64,000 nucleotides of DNA from contig NZ_JARXYJ010000001.1 of assembly GCF_029894425.1 (NCBI RefSeq), positions 6,076,001 to 6,140,000 of the forward strand. Reading direction: 5' to 3'. The translations under genes were made by a program, and so were the position numbers. How positions within the stretch are numbered: the first letter of the stretch is position 1; every line of letters starts with the position of its first letter. This DNA is from Streptomyces sp. SAI-127 (GTDB lineage Bacteria > Actinomycetota > Actinomycetes > Streptomycetales > Streptomycetaceae). The notes under the pieces were generated by a model, which saw nothing but the letters and a program-made list of their open reading frames with translations, ran no database searches and was not told the origin of the DNA. Shown here piece by piece: positions 14,334 through 22,468 of this stretch.

Positions 14334-15235
14334 TGACCGAGCGTCGCCCCCACGCGCAGGAGGCCCAGATCCTGGATCTGATCGGCCGCGGCCTGAACAA
14401 CCGGGCCATCGCTGAGCGGCTGTACTGCGGCCAGCAGGCCGTCCGGGAGGTGCGTAAGGCCCACGGCAAGGCCCCGGCCGCGCGGTCCAGTTGGCGCCGG
14501 CCGCACCCGAAGGAGCGCGAGATTCACCAGCTCCTGCTGGAGGGCCTGAGCAACAACGAGATCCGCCGGCGGACCGGCGCGGACTTGCGCGTCATCGCCA
14601 ACCGCCGCGCGCTCGCCAAGGTCGGCCCGGCCCCGCGCCCCAAGCCCAAGGCCCGCCCCCACCCGAGGGAGGCCGAGATCCTGGCTGCCCTCCAGGCTGG
14701 CGGCACCAACAACGGCATCGCCGAACAGCTGCACGTGGACAAGGTCGCCGTGGCCCGCATCCGACGGGACAACGGCATCCCGGACGTGGGCGACCGCAAG
14801 CGCGAGGAGCGGCCGGGACCCCAGGAGCTGTGGCGCCAGTACGCCCGGGAGACCGAGGGCGGCCACATGGCCTGGGACGGGCCGCGCGCCAGCGGCAGCC
14901 GCACCCCGATCCTTCGCCACCTCGGCAGTTGGTACAGCGCCGCCGCCGTGGCCTTCGAGATTCGTACCGGCCGCACACCCCAGGGCCAGGTCAAGACCGA
15001 GTGCGAGGTCAAGCACTGCGTGGCCCCGGCCTGCGTGGAGGACGAGACCGGCCGCCAGGCCCTGCGCCTCATGACGCGCCGCCTCCAGGGCCTGCCCGAC
15101 CCGCCCACCGGCACCTGCCCCGGCGGCCACGACCTCGCCGTGGAGGGCCGCCTGGACGGCGCCCTGCATTCCTACTGCGAGGGCTGCAAGCGAGAGGCCC
15201 GCCGCGCCAAGAGGCAGGCCGCCAAGACCACCTGA
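14333..15235 (+). CDS. Triple-HTH protein with degenerate HNH domain
   Basis: A 300-residue protein built from three LuxR/GerE-like helix-turn-helix repeats (around LIGRGLNNRAIAERL, LLLEGLSNNEIRRRTG and LQAGGTNNGIAEQLHVD), then the same HNH-like module seen at 8317-8757 (SWYSAAAVAFEIRTGRTP, CEVKHCVAPACVED). A last zinc motif follows (CPGGHDL...YCEGCKREARR). In the HNH-like part the usual histidine before the first cysteine is replaced, so it is probably a DNA-binding rather than cutting domain. ATG 14333 follows GGAGGGG. Likely a phage regulator with an extended binding site. Confidence 0.75.
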   Translation: MTERRPHAQEAQILDLIGRGLNNRAIAERLYCGQQAVREVRKAHGKAPAARSSWRRPHPKEREIHQLLLEGLSNNEIRRRTGADLRVIANRRALAKVGPAPRPKPKARPHPREAEILAALQAGGTNNGIAEQLHVDKVAVARIRRDNGIPDVGDRKREERPGPQELWRQYARETEGGHMAWDGPRASGSRTPILRHLGSWYSAAAVAFEIRTGRTPQGQVKTECEVKHCVAPACVEDETGRQALRLMTRRLQGLPDPPTGTCPGGHDLAVEGRLDGALHSYCEGCKREARRAKRQAAKTT

Positions 15236-15248
15236 CCCACCACCAGCA

Positions 15249-15286
15249 GCCCGGGCCGCCCCGCCCGATACGCGGACGGCCCGGGC
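15249..15286 (+). repeat. CCCGATA-loop hairpin, copy 2
   Basis: A perfect 10-bp outer stem (15249-15258 with 15277-15286) and a shorter inner stem enclose the loop CCCGATA at 15264-15270. It lies in the gap between the genes ending at 15235 and starting at 15309. Confidence 0.75.
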
Positions 15287-15308
15287 CCGTCGAGAAAGGC
15301 ACCAGCCA

Positions 15309-16112
15309 GTGACCACCAGCACCCTCACCGACGCCGCCGGCCGCACCATCCGCGAGCAGGACCACGTGGGCGGCACCACCTCCGGCCGCTACCAGACCAC
15401 CATCACCGGCCCCGTCGTCCAGCTCGGGAAGGGCAAGGCCAAGGTCCGCGTGACCAACCGGCCCACCTACACCGGCGACCGCCCCGGCAACGCAGACGAC
15501 GTGTGGATCTCCGACGACCGCCTGTTCCTCATCCACCCCGCCACGGAGCGCCGTTTCGTCGGCTACCGCACCCCGGACGGCCACGTGTGGAGGCAGGCCA
15601 ACGTCCAGCGCGTCCTGTGGGAGGCGCCCATGGTGCCCAAGCGGTACGAGTCCACCGACCTGCGCGGCATGTACGGCGCCGACCTCCAGCCCGTGTGGGA
15701 GGACGTCAAAGCCCGGACCGCCGAGCGGCTGGCCGCCGCCCAGGCACGCGCCCAGGCGTTCCTGGAAGGCGCCGCGCTCATCTACGACCTGCCCCAGGAC
15801 CACGAACTGGACCCCGGCCGCGGCGACGCCCGGAAGCTGCTGGAGCGCCTGGCCGGCGAGGCCTACACCGGCGCCTACCCGCGCACCGTGCCGTGGGCGC
15901 TGCTCATGGACGAGGGCGACCTGATCGAGTTCCTGACCGACCTCGCCGGCGTCATGCGCGAGGCGGACCGGTTCGCCACCCTGTCCGGCCGCGGCCAGGC
16001 CCGCCGCATCCTCGATGGCCTGGAGAAGACCTGCGGCACCTGGCGCGCCATCGCCGAGGCCCAGCACGCCCACAACACCGCGCCCGGCCCGGACACCGAC
16101 ACCACCGCCTGA
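15309..16112 (+). CDS. Hypothetical early protein
   Basis: A 267-residue soluble protein, GTG start with AAAGG upstream. The N-terminal 110 residues look like a small beta-barrel region (GRYQTTITGPVVQLGKGKAK, VRVTNRPTY). The rest is helical, with an Ala/Glu-rich coiled segment and an acidic LLMDEGDLIEFLTDLAGV. No known family and no catalytic motif. It lies between two strong intergenic hairpins, so it may be separately processed or terminated. Confidence 0.7.
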   Translation: MTTSTLTDAAGRTIREQDHVGGTTSGRYQTTITGPVVQLGKGKAKVRVTNRPTYTGDRPGNADDVWISDDRLFLIHPATERRFVGYRTPDGHVWRQANVQRVLWEAPMVPKRYESTDLRGMYGADLQPVWEDVKARTAERLAAAQARAQAFLEGAALIYDLPQDHELDPGRGDARKLLERLAGEAYTGAYPRTVPWALLMDEGDLIEFLTDLAGVMREADRFATLSGRGQARRILDGLEKTCGTWRAIAEAQHAHNTAPGPDTDTTA

Positions 16113-16124
16113 CCCGACCGCAAC

Positions 16125-16153
16125 GGGCCGCCCTGCCGACACCAGGGCGGCCC
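16125..16153 (+). terminator. 11-bp GC hairpin
   Basis: GGGCCGCCCTG (16125-16135) pairs perfectly with 16143-16153 around a 7-nt loop between two co-directional genes. The loop is not the CCCGATA type. Confidence 0.6.
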
Positions 16154-16173
16154 GCCCACCCAGGAGCCAGCCC

Positions 16174-16560
16174 ATGCCTGACACGACCGACCCTCGCCGC
16201 GAGCGGTACGCAGCAGCCCTCTACGCCACCTTGGAGGTGACACCCCACCGGCACCCCTGGGCCACCCTCTCCAGCTTCCGCCGGTCCGTCTGGTACGCCC
16301 GGGCCGAGGCCGCCATGGCCGTGGCCGACGCCGAGACGGCCGAGCAGCCACCCGCGGACCCGCAACGCATCGACCGGCTACGCCCGGAGTTCTTCGACCA
16401 CGCCAGCGTGCAGTCCATCGACGCCGAGGTGCAGCGCGCCAAGAGGCAGCGCGGCATGTGGGACGGACGCCTGCTCAGGCTCACCGCGCTGCGCAGCACA
16501 CGCCTGACCCAGATCGACGCCGGCACCTGGCCCGCATCCGAGGACGGCACCACCCGCTGA
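16174..16560 (+). CDS. Hypothetical protein
   Basis: A 128-residue charged helical protein with CAGGAG before the ATG. The motif SFRRSVWYARAEAAMAVADA and a second helix with alternating charges are the main features. No recognised domain. Confidence 0.62.
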   Translation: MPDTTDPRRERYAAALYATLEVTPHRHPWATLSSFRRSVWYARAEAAMAVADAETAEQPPADPQRIDRLRPEFFDHASVQSIDAEVQRAKRQRGMWDGRLLRLTALRSTRLTQIDAGTWPASEDGTTR

Positions 16561-16569
16561 CACGAGAAC

Positions 16570-16610
16570 GGCGCCGATCGTCCCCACCCGATATGGGGGC
16601 CATCGGCGCC
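16570..16610 (+). repeat. CCCGATA-loop hairpin, copy 3
   Basis: GGCGCCGAT (16570-16578) pairs perfectly with 16602-16610; an inner CCCCA/TGGGG stem (16582-16586 with 16594-16598) holds the loop CCCGATA (16587-16593). It lies between the stop at 16560 and the ribosome site at about 16625. Confidence 0.75.
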
Positions 16611-16636
16611 GGCACCCACCGTACTGGAGGAGCCCC

Positions 16637-16900
16637 GTGGCCGAGCAAGACCCCGCACCGCAGACACCCACCGAACGCCCGGCCGAGCCCGGCCCACGCA
16701 CCTGGCGCCCGGACGGCCCCGGCAGCTTCCAGGCCCCGGCCGGCGTCACCGCCGTACGGGACCGCGCCAGCCGGCTGTGGACCCGCGACGGCACCCGCTG
16801 GACGTGCACCGGCACTCGCTGGATCCGCTGGCGCGTCCTGGTCGCCGAGCACGGGCCCCTCACCGAGCAGACCACCCCGGCCAGATGGAGCCGGCCGTGA
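16637..16900 (+). CDS. Small hypothetical protein
   Basis: An 87-residue protein, GTG start after TGGAGGAG. The N-terminal half is Pro-rich; the C-terminal half is Trp/Arg/Thr-rich (TRDGTRWTCTGTRWIRWR), looking like a small beta domain. It overlaps the following membrane protein gene by GTGA. Confidence 0.62.
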   Translation: MAEQDPAPQTPTERPAEPGPRTWRPDGPGSFQAPAGVTAVRDRASRLWTRDGTRWTCTGTRWIRWRVLVAEHGPLTEQTTPARWSRP

Positions 16901-17331
16901 CGTGGGGCAGGTGGGCGCGGCTGCTCGCCTACACCACGGGGTTCGGGCTGCTCGGCTGGTACGGAGCAGGGGCCATGTTCGCCGGCCTGTGGGCGCTCGC
17001 CGCCGTGTTCTACCTGCCCGCCTTCGCGCTGGCCCTGCTCGCGTTCCTGGACTGGGACACCGCCGCCTACTACGCCCACGCCGTGGACGACGGCCAGTCC
17101 ACCGCCCCGACGAGCCGCACCCACGCCCGCCGCCTGGCCCACCGCGTCCTGCGCGACGCCTGCCGCTGTGACCGCTGGTGGACCTCATTCGGTACCGATC
17201 ACGACCCCTGGTGCCCCGTCCAGACAGGAGCCTCCCACCGTGCACGACTGCCCCACCCCCGCCGTCGAGCCGTACCGAGACGCCGCGCTGTGGCAGCTGC
17301 TCGCCGTCACCGCCGACAGCGACCGCGCTGA
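16897..17331 (+). CDS. Small two-helix membrane protein
   Basis: A 144-residue protein with two hydrophobic segments (LLAYTTGFGLLGWYGAGAMF and LAAVFYLPAFALALLAFLDW), then a cysteine-containing cytoplasmic-type part (ACRCDRWWTSFGTDHDPWC). The last 30 residues are Arg-rich and overlap the next gene by more than 90 bases, so the natural stop may have been lost by a small indel. GTG 16897 follows GGAG by 6 nt. Function unknown. Confidence 0.6.
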   Translation: MTWGRWARLLAYTTGFGLLGWYGAGAMFAGLWALAAVFYLPAFALALLAFLDWDTAAYYAHAVDDGQSTAPTSRTHARRLAHRVLRDACRCDRWWTSFGTDHDPWCPVQTGASHRARLPHPRRRAVPRRRAVAAARRHRRQRPR

Positions 17332-17494
17332 ATCCCCGTTCGGCTGGAGCGACATGCCGCCGCTGCCCCGCATCACCCGTGACGAGATCGACGCCGCCCT
17401 GAGCTGGGACACCCTCCGCCGCCGAGCAGCGGCAGGCAGCCTCCACGCCCTGGCGCAACTCGCTCTTCGCGCCCCGACCCGAAGGAAACCATGA
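17240..17494 (+). CDS. Small hypothetical protein
   Basis: An 84-residue protein. GTG 17240 has GGAG 10 nt upstream; the frame is open further up but without a start signal. The centre reads YRDAALWQLLAVTADSDRA and a helical Arg/Ala end follows. Overlaps the next gene by ATGA. Confidence 0.6.
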   Translation: MHDCPTPAVEPYRDAALWQLLAVTADSDRAESPFGWSDMPPLPRITRDEIDAALSWDTLRRRAAAGSLHALAQLALRAPTRRKP

Positions 17495-17838
17495 CCAGCC
17501 CGCCCGACCCCTGGCCCCTGCCATTGCGCGGCCCGCTGAAGCCGATGAACGGCACGGCCCTGTGCGCCACCTGCCCGGAACAGCTCGGCAGCCCATGCGG
17601 ACAGCCCGCCACTTGGCACATCGCCTGGACCCTGGAGGGCGGCGTGGCGACCTCTTTCGCCTGCGACCCCCACATGACCGCCATTCAGGCCGAGCACGTC
17701 TACAGCGACCGGCACCCCCTGGGCGCCGCCTGCCCCTTGCCCGGCATGACCTGGTGGGGCCCGGCCGGACGCTGCGCCCTCGACCTCGACTCGACCCACG
17801 ACCACACCCCGGAGGAGATCACCCATGGACGCCACTGA
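17491..17838 (+). CDS. Hypothetical protein with Cys pairs
   Basis: A 115-residue protein with CATCPEQLGSPCGQPATWH at the N-terminus, CDPHMTAIQAEH in the middle and HDHTPEEITHGRH at the end, a set of cysteines and histidines that could bind zinc. It overlaps the next gene by 14 bases. Confidence 0.65.
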   Translation: MTSPPDPWPLPLRGPLKPMNGTALCATCPEQLGSPCGQPATWHIAWTLEGGVATSFACDPHMTAIQAEHVYSDRHPLGAACPLPGMTWWGPAGRCALDLDSTHDHTPEEITHGRH

Positions 17839-18391
17839 CTGCGTCGGATTCCTGGCCGTCGACATGCCCCCGGTCCCGCCGCCTACCCGGCCAAAGACGT
17901 CCGCCCTGGCACAACACCTCGCAGGCGTCCTGTGGCTTTACGCCGACTGGAAAGGGGACCTGCGCCAGTGTGAGCGCGCCGCCGAAGCGGTCGCACGCAC
18001 GGTCGTGGACCTCAACAGCACGAACGTGGTCGTTCGGGACCTTGCCACCGAGGAGACCCAGCGCCTGGCCGCCGAGCTCGCCGACGCCCGCGCCACGATC
18101 GACCACATGCGCAAGGCCATGTCCTGGCTGTCCGGCCACGACCGCCGGGGCCTGGACCACCTGGCCGAGGCCAACCACGAGGCACGCGCCCGAGAGGCCG
18201 CCGTCGGCCAGGCCCGCGCCTGGGCCGCCCGAGCCCGCACCGCCGAGGCCGCCCTGCAGCGGCTCACCGACTGGTGCGACGAGCTGGACCAAACGGCCTT
18301 CCACGTCGCCGGCCGGACGGAGGCCGTACGGGTCCACCCCGTCGCCGCCAACATCCGCCACCACCTCGCCGGCCCTGGCGGTGCCCGATGA
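17825..18391 (+). CDS. Hypothetical coiled-coil protein
   Basis: A 188-residue largely helical protein with long Ala/Glu/Arg heptads (RLAAELADARATIDHMRKAM, AAVGQARAWAARARTAEAAL). No enzymatic motif. It is followed by a GATG overlap with the next small gene. Possibly a structural or scaffolding helper of the early operon. Confidence 0.65.
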   Translation: MDATDCVGFLAVDMPPVPPPTRPKTSALAQHLAGVLWLYADWKGDLRQCERAAEAVARTVVDLNSTNVVVRDLATEETQRLAAELADARATIDHMRKAMSWLSGHDRRGLDHLAEANHEARAREAAVGQARAWAARARTAEAALQRLTDWCDELDQTAFHVAGRTEAVRVHPVAANIRHHLAGPGGAR

Positions 18392-18585
18392 CCGCCCCGG
18401 CCGTGGAGGAGTTCCCCGAGCCTGCCCCCACGACCGTCCAGGAGCTGGGCCAGGCCCTCCAGAACGCCCACGGCGGGTGGGCACTGGACCTGTCCCCGGA
18501 GTGCTCCACTGCCATGGCGGAGCACCTGCTGGCCAGGTTCTACGTGTTCCCCCGCCTGGATGCCGACGAGGAGGGACTGAAGTGA
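18388..18585 (+). CDS. Small hypothetical protein
   Basis: A 65-residue acidic protein (VQELGQALQNAHGGWALDLS) overlapping its neighbours at both ends. No recognised family. Confidence 0.58.
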   Translation: MTAPAVEEFPEPAPTTVQELGQALQNAHGGWALDLSPECSTAMAEHLLARFYVFPRLDADEEGLK

Positions 18586-19250
18586 CCGACACCGAGACCC
18601 TCAAGAACCTGCTGGGGGAGTGGGTCACCGTCCGCAACCCGGACCTGCCCGTCTCCTGGTACGGCCGCCTCATCGCCTACCACGACGACCCCGGCCTGAT
18701 GCTCACCATCCCCGGCCGCGGCGGCACCTGCCTTCCCCAGCGGTTCACCGTCACCCGCGCCGAGCCCCCGGCCCCGGTGCCGGCCGCCGAGGGCCTGCCG
18801 GACGGCGCCCTGGACTCCGCCGAAGCAGGCGCCGCCATGCTCGACGCCTGGGCCCACACCCCCGCCTGCCGCAACCTCCTCGCCCACGCCCTGGCGCAGC
18901 TCGCCCGCGACGGCTGGCTACGCCAGGAACGGGGCGACGCCTTCGAGCTGTACCCGGACAACCCCCGGGCCGACAGTCCCCAGCCCGCACCAGTGGACGA
19001 AAATCTGGCCGCTGTCGGCGACGTCGTCCACCCGGACACGAACACGCAGGCCAGCACCCCGCCAGGGGTGGACGAGCCCGGCGACGTCCAGCGCCTGGAC
19101 TGCCCGCAGCGCTGCGAGATCCCGCCCGGCATCACCCTCACCGAGGTACCCGAGCCGCGGCACGCCTGGAGCGACGTCCACCGCTGCCCCAACGACGGAT
19201 GCGGCCGAACCTTCCTCGCCCACCCCACCGACCCCGCGCCCCCGGCATGA
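18582..19250 (+). CDS. Hypothetical protein with C-terminal zinc motif
   Basis: A 222-residue protein, GTG start. The first 60 residues look like a small SH3/Sm-like barrel (LLGEWVTVRNPDLPVSWYGR, LMLTIPGRGG). The middle is a helical domain, then an acidic linker, and the end has DCPQRCEI and CPNDGCGRTFLAHP, a probable zinc finger. Unknown function. Confidence 0.66.
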   Translation: MTDTETLKNLLGEWVTVRNPDLPVSWYGRLIAYHDDPGLMLTIPGRGGTCLPQRFTVTRAEPPAPVPAAEGLPDGALDSAEAGAAMLDAWAHTPACRNLLAHALAQLARDGWLRQERGDAFELYPDNPRADSPQPAPVDENLAAVGDVVHPDTNTQASTPPGVDEPGDVQRLDCPQRCEIPPGITLTEVPEPRHAWSDVHRCPNDGCGRTFLAHPTDPAPPA

Positions 19251-19366
19251 GCACCGCCTGGCGCCTGCGCGTCGACGGCCTCGTCGACCACGCCGCCGTC
19301 TGGCTCATCGACCGCCGGCGCTTCCTCCTCGCGCGCACCCTGTGGCGCCTGTCCGGCCTGATCTGA
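19247..19366 (+). CDS. Very small Arg-rich amphipathic protein
   Basis: A 39-residue product overlapping the previous gene by ATGA and reading LVDHAAVWLIDRRRFLLART. It is amphipathic and basic. Short length makes the call uncertain, but the coupled start and clean stop support translation. Confidence 0.42.
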   Translation: MSTAWRLRVDGLVDHAAVWLIDRRRFLLARTLWRLSGLI

Positions 19367-19388
19367 CCACCACCTACGGAGTCCCTCC

Positions 19389-20303
19389 ATGACGATCCCC
19401 CCGCCCGCCGAGTGCGGCCCCCCATGCTCCGAACAGCACACCTACCTCCTCGGCACCTGCGCCCTGGCCTGCACCGAGGCCACCGGCGGCACCGCTGACG
19501 CCTCCTGGACGGTGGACTGCCCGGAATGGAAGTGCCAGGCACCCAGGAACATGCCGTGCCGCCACCAGAACGGCAGGGTCATGGCCGTCTCGCATGATCT
19601 GCGCTGGCGCCGCTACGACCGTGAGCAGGCCACCCGCCCCCGGCCGGCAGCACCAGCCACCGAGGCCGGCGCCGACGTCCTGGACGCCTCCCTGGCCGCC
19701 CAGCTCGGCCGCCCCCTCCTCGACCGCACCAACCGCCACCTGGCCGCCGGCCAGCGCGCGGAGGAGTACCTGGCCCGCGTCCGCGCCATCCCCAGACTCC
19801 CGCACGTCTCCCAGCAGACCGGCGTCCAGGGCCGCGCCTACACCCGCGGCTGGGAGTCCGTCATCGCCATGCTGGACAACGCCCTCGCCGACTGCTGCGT
19901 GTGCCGCGGCGGCCCGGTGGCCTACCGCAATTTCAAGGAGCAGCCGTTCTGCAGCGCCTGCTCGAACTGCTCGTGCGGACAGGACGTGTGCGTACGGACC
20001 GCCCGGCCCGACAACCCCACGGACACGCATCCGGACATGTCCGCGGACACAGCGGACACCCGAGGCGGACACGTCCGGACACGCGACATCGGCGAGCAGC
20101 CGCCCACCTGCCTCCTGCCCGTGACCAGCACGGACACTGTCCGGACACACCCGGACACAGGCACGGCGGACACGGCGGAGCCCGGTGTCCGGATCGAGTA
20201 CCGGGCCCGCGTCCGCCGTGACCAGGTCCACCTGGCCATCGCCGACGCGTTCGGCGTCATCGCCCGGGAACGAGGCTGGGACCACCCCGAGGCCGACCAG
20301 TGA
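19389..20303 (+). CDS. Hypothetical cysteine-rich protein containing GTGTCCGGACAC repeats
   Basis: A 304-residue protein. The N-terminus holds a cysteine set (CGPPCSEQHTYLLGTCALAC, CPEWKCQAPRNMPCRHQ), common in small Streptomyces proteins. A helical centre is followed by CCVCRGGPVAYRNF and CSACSNCSCGQDVC, another likely zinc site. A low-complexity Asp/Thr/Pro region then follows, encoded by the second repeat cluster, and finally a conserved-looking helix (RVRRDQVHLAIADAFGVIAR). The repeat stretch looks like an insertion in an otherwise normal protein. Confidence 0.68.
   Translation: MTIPPPAECGPPCSEQHTYLLGTCALACTEATGGTADASWTVDCPEWKCQAPRNMPCRHQNGRVMAVSHDLRWRRYDREQATRPRPAAPATEAGADVLDASLAAQLGRPLLDRTNRHLAAGQRAEEYLARVRAIPRLPHVSQQTGVQGRAYTRGWESVIAMLDNALADCCVCRGGPVAYRNFKEQPFCSACSNCSCGQDVCVRTARPDNPTDTHPDMSADTADTRGGHVRTRDIGEQPPTCLLPVTSTDTVRTHPDTGTADTAEPGVRIEYRARVRRDQVHLAIADAFGVIARERGWDHPEADQ
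20020..20193. repeat. GTGTCCGGACAC repeat cluster 2
   Basis: Multiple copies of GGACATGTCCGCGGACAC, GGACACGTCCGGACAC, GGACACTGTCCGGACAC and GGTGTCCGG lie within about 175 bp inside the coding region of 19389-20303. Confidence 0.75.
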
Positions 20304-20932
20304 ACCGCGACACAGAGGCCGTGCGCGCCCGCACCGTCGGCGTGGACGTCGTCCGCCTCACCCCCCTCCGAGACGGCGCCCCAGACCACACCTGGGCCGC
20401 CACCTACACCGCGGACGCCCCGCTCGACCTGACCATCGCCGCCCTGTACCCCACGCCCAACCTCGCCCTGGGCCCCCTGGAGCGCGACCACATGGGCCTG
20501 CTCGGCCTCGTCGCCGCCTTCACCAGCGACCCCGACCTCCAGCGCCGCGACATCCCCCAGGCCCTGGACCGCCGCCTGCACCACCACGCCAACGACGGCC
20601 TGGCCGTCGAGACCTGGACCGCCGAGCGCGCCGCCACCACCGGCCCGCGCCGCTGGCTCTACAACCTGCTGCCCCGCTGGACCTGGACCCCCGCCGAGGA
20701 CTGGCCCCTGGAGGAGCTGCACCGCACCACCGTGCACACCACGGGCAAGGTCACCCCCAACCCCGGCCACACCTGGCCCACCCCGGCCCCGTACGAGCCG
20801 CGCGACAACGACCCACACATCAGCCGCTATCACTGCCTCACCGCGATCACCGAGACGCCGCCCCCACCGGCCGGCTACGCAGACCCCGCCCTGGCCGCCT
20901 GGGCCACGGAACGAGAGGTGCCCCATGCGTGA
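20300..20932 (+). CDS. Hypothetical early protein
   Basis: A 210-residue protein, GTG start overlapping the previous stop. It has hydrophobic/beta segments (TWAATYTADAPLDLTIAALY), a helical middle and a Trp-rich piece (RRWLYNLLPRWTWTPAEDWP). No family recognised. Confidence 0.66.
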   Translation: MNRDTEAVRARTVGVDVVRLTPLRDGAPDHTWAATYTADAPLDLTIAALYPTPNLALGPLERDHMGLLGLVAAFTSDPDLQRRDIPQALDRRLHHHANDGLAVETWTAERAATTGPRRWLYNLLPRWTWTPAEDWPLEELHRTTVHTTGKVTPNPGHTWPTPAPYEPRDNDPHISRYHCLTAITETPPPPAGYADPALAAWATEREVPHA

Positions 20933-21215
20933 CCCCGAAACGGCCCGACTCCTCGACGACGTCCGCCGCGCCGTCGCCGCCGCCCGCGCCGGTGGCGTCA
21001 CCGCCCGCGCCTGTCTCTTCGACGCGACCACCGCAGCCGTCGACCAGAGCGCCGCCGCCTGGCCGTCCGTGCACGCCCGCCAGGTCGCCGAAAGCGCATG
21101 CCGCGCGCTCGACCGCTCACCCGTCAGGGCCAACCCGGCACCCCGCCCACGGCCGCCCCTCCTGGCCCGCCTGCTCCTGCGCCTGGCCGAGCAGCTCACG
21201 ACCGGACGGAGCTGA
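20925..21215 (+). CDS. Small hypothetical protein
   Basis: A 96-residue Ala/Arg-rich helical protein with one cysteine in each half and a leucine-rich end (LLARLLLRLAEQLTTG). Overlaps the upstream gene by eight bases. Confidence 0.6.
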   Translation: MRDPETARLLDDVRRAVAAARAGGVTARACLFDATTAAVDQSAAAWPSVHARQVAESACRALDRSPVRANPAPRPRPPLLARLLLRLAEQLTTGRS

Positions 21216-21217
21216 CC

Positions 21218-21400
21218 GTGCACCTCCTGCCCCACGGCATCCGTCGCCGCCTCAAGCGCCGCAAGTTCGCCCGCACCTGGCGCAACATCGAGGCATTCAC
21301 CTACCAGTGCGCGCCCGTACCCACCTGGTCCCGCGTGCGCCGCATCAACGACGCCGCCCACATCTGGCGGCGTTTCCCGGAGCGGCCAAGAGGCCGCTGA
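21218..21400 (+). CDS. Very basic small protein, last gene of the early operon
   Basis: A 60-residue protein, GTG start, with an Arg/Lys-rich N-terminus (GIRRRLKRRKFARTWRN) that suggests nucleic-acid binding. It is followed by a terminator-like hairpin. Confidence 0.55.
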   Translation: MHLLPHGIRRRLKRRKFARTWRNIEAFTYQCAPVPTWSRVRRINDAAHIWRRFPERPRGR

Positions 21401-21411
21401 CCAGAAGACGA

Positions 21412-21440
21412 CGTGGGCCCCGGGCACCACCCCGGAGCCC
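21412..21440 (+). terminator. Terminator of the early operon
   Basis: GTGGGCCCCGG pairs with CCGGAGCCCAC across a short loop (one mismatch) just after the stop at 21400 and is followed by GCAAAAGG. A second short hairpin, CCCC-N8-GGGG followed by TTTT, lies at about 21538-21558. Between them and 21600 I see nothing coding. Confidence 0.6.
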
Positions 21441-21594
21441 ACGCAAAAGGCCGGACCCAGCCAGGAACGGACCGTGCCACCAGTCAACAGCAGCGGCCCC
21501 ACCAGGAACGCACGGAAACGAGAAGAGGGCCGCCAACTCCCCTTGCCGTAGGGGTTTTGACCGCCCAATCCACGACGCCCCGGGTACAGAGCAG

Positions 21595-21625
21595 AGCCCC
21601 GGCCGCATCAGCAACCGGGGCCCCG
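21595..21625 (-). terminator. Hairpin downstream of the lipoprotein gene
   Basis: GCCCCGG and CCGGGGC form a stem around a 12-nt loop just beyond the minus-strand stop at 21647, separating the converging early operon and lipoprotein gene. Confidence 0.5.
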
Positions 21626-21646
21626 CCTCACCTCACCTCACGGTGG

Positions 21647-22099
21647 TCAGTAGTCCATGCGTTCCACCTCGGACACGGTCACGCCCTTGATGGCGTCGAT
21701 GTCGCCCTTGGTGATCTCGGCCGGGAGCGGGGCGCTGTCGCCCTTGGCGGTCTTGCCCGGGCCCAGCTTGTCCGCCGTGATCCCCGTGGACCCCATCACG
21801 TCGCCGTCCGCGTCGGTGAAGTCCAGGCCAGCGTAGAAGTTGCCCGCCTTGGTCCCGGTGTTGGTCAGCTCCCAACGGACGACGAACGCGTGGTCCCCCC
21901 ACACCTCGTGGTCCTCGTACTTCGCGGACACGATCTTGACGTCCGCCGGCGCCTTCGACTTCTTCGCCGCCGGCGCGCTCGAGGAAGCCCCGCCCTTACC
22001 GTCCCCACTGGCGGTGTCCGTCGTGCTGTCGTTGCACGCCGTCAGCAGCGACCCGCCCACAAGCACGGCCACCGCGGCCACCAGTCCCAACCTGCGCAT
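21647..22099 (-). CDS. Lipoprotein, candidate lysogenic-conversion gene
   Basis: A 150-residue protein with a classical lipoprotein signal: MRRLGLVAAVAVLVGGSLLT followed by the lipobox cysteine in LTAC. A Ser/Ala/Lys linker leads to an extracytoplasmic beta domain (VKIVSAKYEDHEVWGDHAFV, VVRWELTNTGTKAGNFYAGL) resembling the FxLYD / DUF-type immunoglobulin-like domains of actinobacterial lipoproteins. ATG 22099 has GGAGGG 8 nt upstream; the longer frame to 22183 lacks a signal peptide. It is transcribed against the early operon, so it may be expressed in the lysogen, for example in superinfection exclusion; that role is inferred from position and type. Confidence 0.78.
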   Translation of the reverse strand: MRRLGLVAAVAVLVGGSLLTACNDSTTDTASGDGKGGASSSAPAAKKSKAPADVKIVSAKYEDHEVWGDHAFVVRWELTNTGTKAGNFYAGLDFTDADGDVMGSTGITADKLGPGKTAKGDSAPLPAEITKGDIDAIKGVTVSEVERMDY

Positions 22100-22173
22100 T
22101 GCCCTTGACCCTCCGTTGACTTCCAAACGGAGGCAGACCGTAGCGGCCACCCCGACCGCCCCGCCACGAACAG

Positions 22174-22314
22174 TCACCCCCACGGGGGGCGCTCGACCAC
22201 CAGACCGGATCCACGCACCAGGTTCCCGCCCACACCGTGGCAGTCGTCACAGCGGGAGCACAGCCAGCAGACTGGCCGCCCCGCGTGCCCCCGGCCGCCC
22301 CTCGCACTCTGCAC
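22174..22314 (-). CDS. Tentative 46-aa cysteine-rich protein
   Basis: Between the lipoprotein gene and the next minus gene, a GTG start at 22314 (GAGGAC upstream) opens a short frame with a striking zinc-type motif RPVCWLCSRCDDCHGVGGNL, ending GSGLVVERPPWG. The motif is unlikely by chance, but the gene is short and has little other support. Confidence 0.4.
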   Translation of the reverse strand: MQSARGGRGHAGRPVCWLCSRCDDCHGVGGNLVRGSGLVVERPPWG

Positions 22315-22391
22315 ACCTGTCCTCACCCCCTGCTAATCTCAGAACTGCCCAACTGCTGACGCGCATTGCTCCGTGCGACAGCCCGCGCCAC

Positions 22392-22424
22392 GGCCCCCCA
22401 CCGCTCCCAAGCAGCTGGGGGGCC
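22392..22424 (-). terminator. Hairpin downstream of the 22469 gene
   Basis: GGCCCCCCA (22392-22400) pairs perfectly with TGGGGGGCC (22416-22424). It lies 45 bases beyond the minus-strand stop at 22469. The stretch 22315-22391 shows no gene. Confidence 0.55.
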
Positions 22425-22468
22425 GAGGTGCTTCCACGGTCAGGTCGTCGGCGCCCGCGTCGGCCGGG

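Noticed and set aside
21538..21560. attP core near CCCCTTGCCGTAGGGGTTTT
   Set aside because: It is far from the integrase, and the short stem with a T-run is better explained as a terminator; no tRNA-like sequence was identified.
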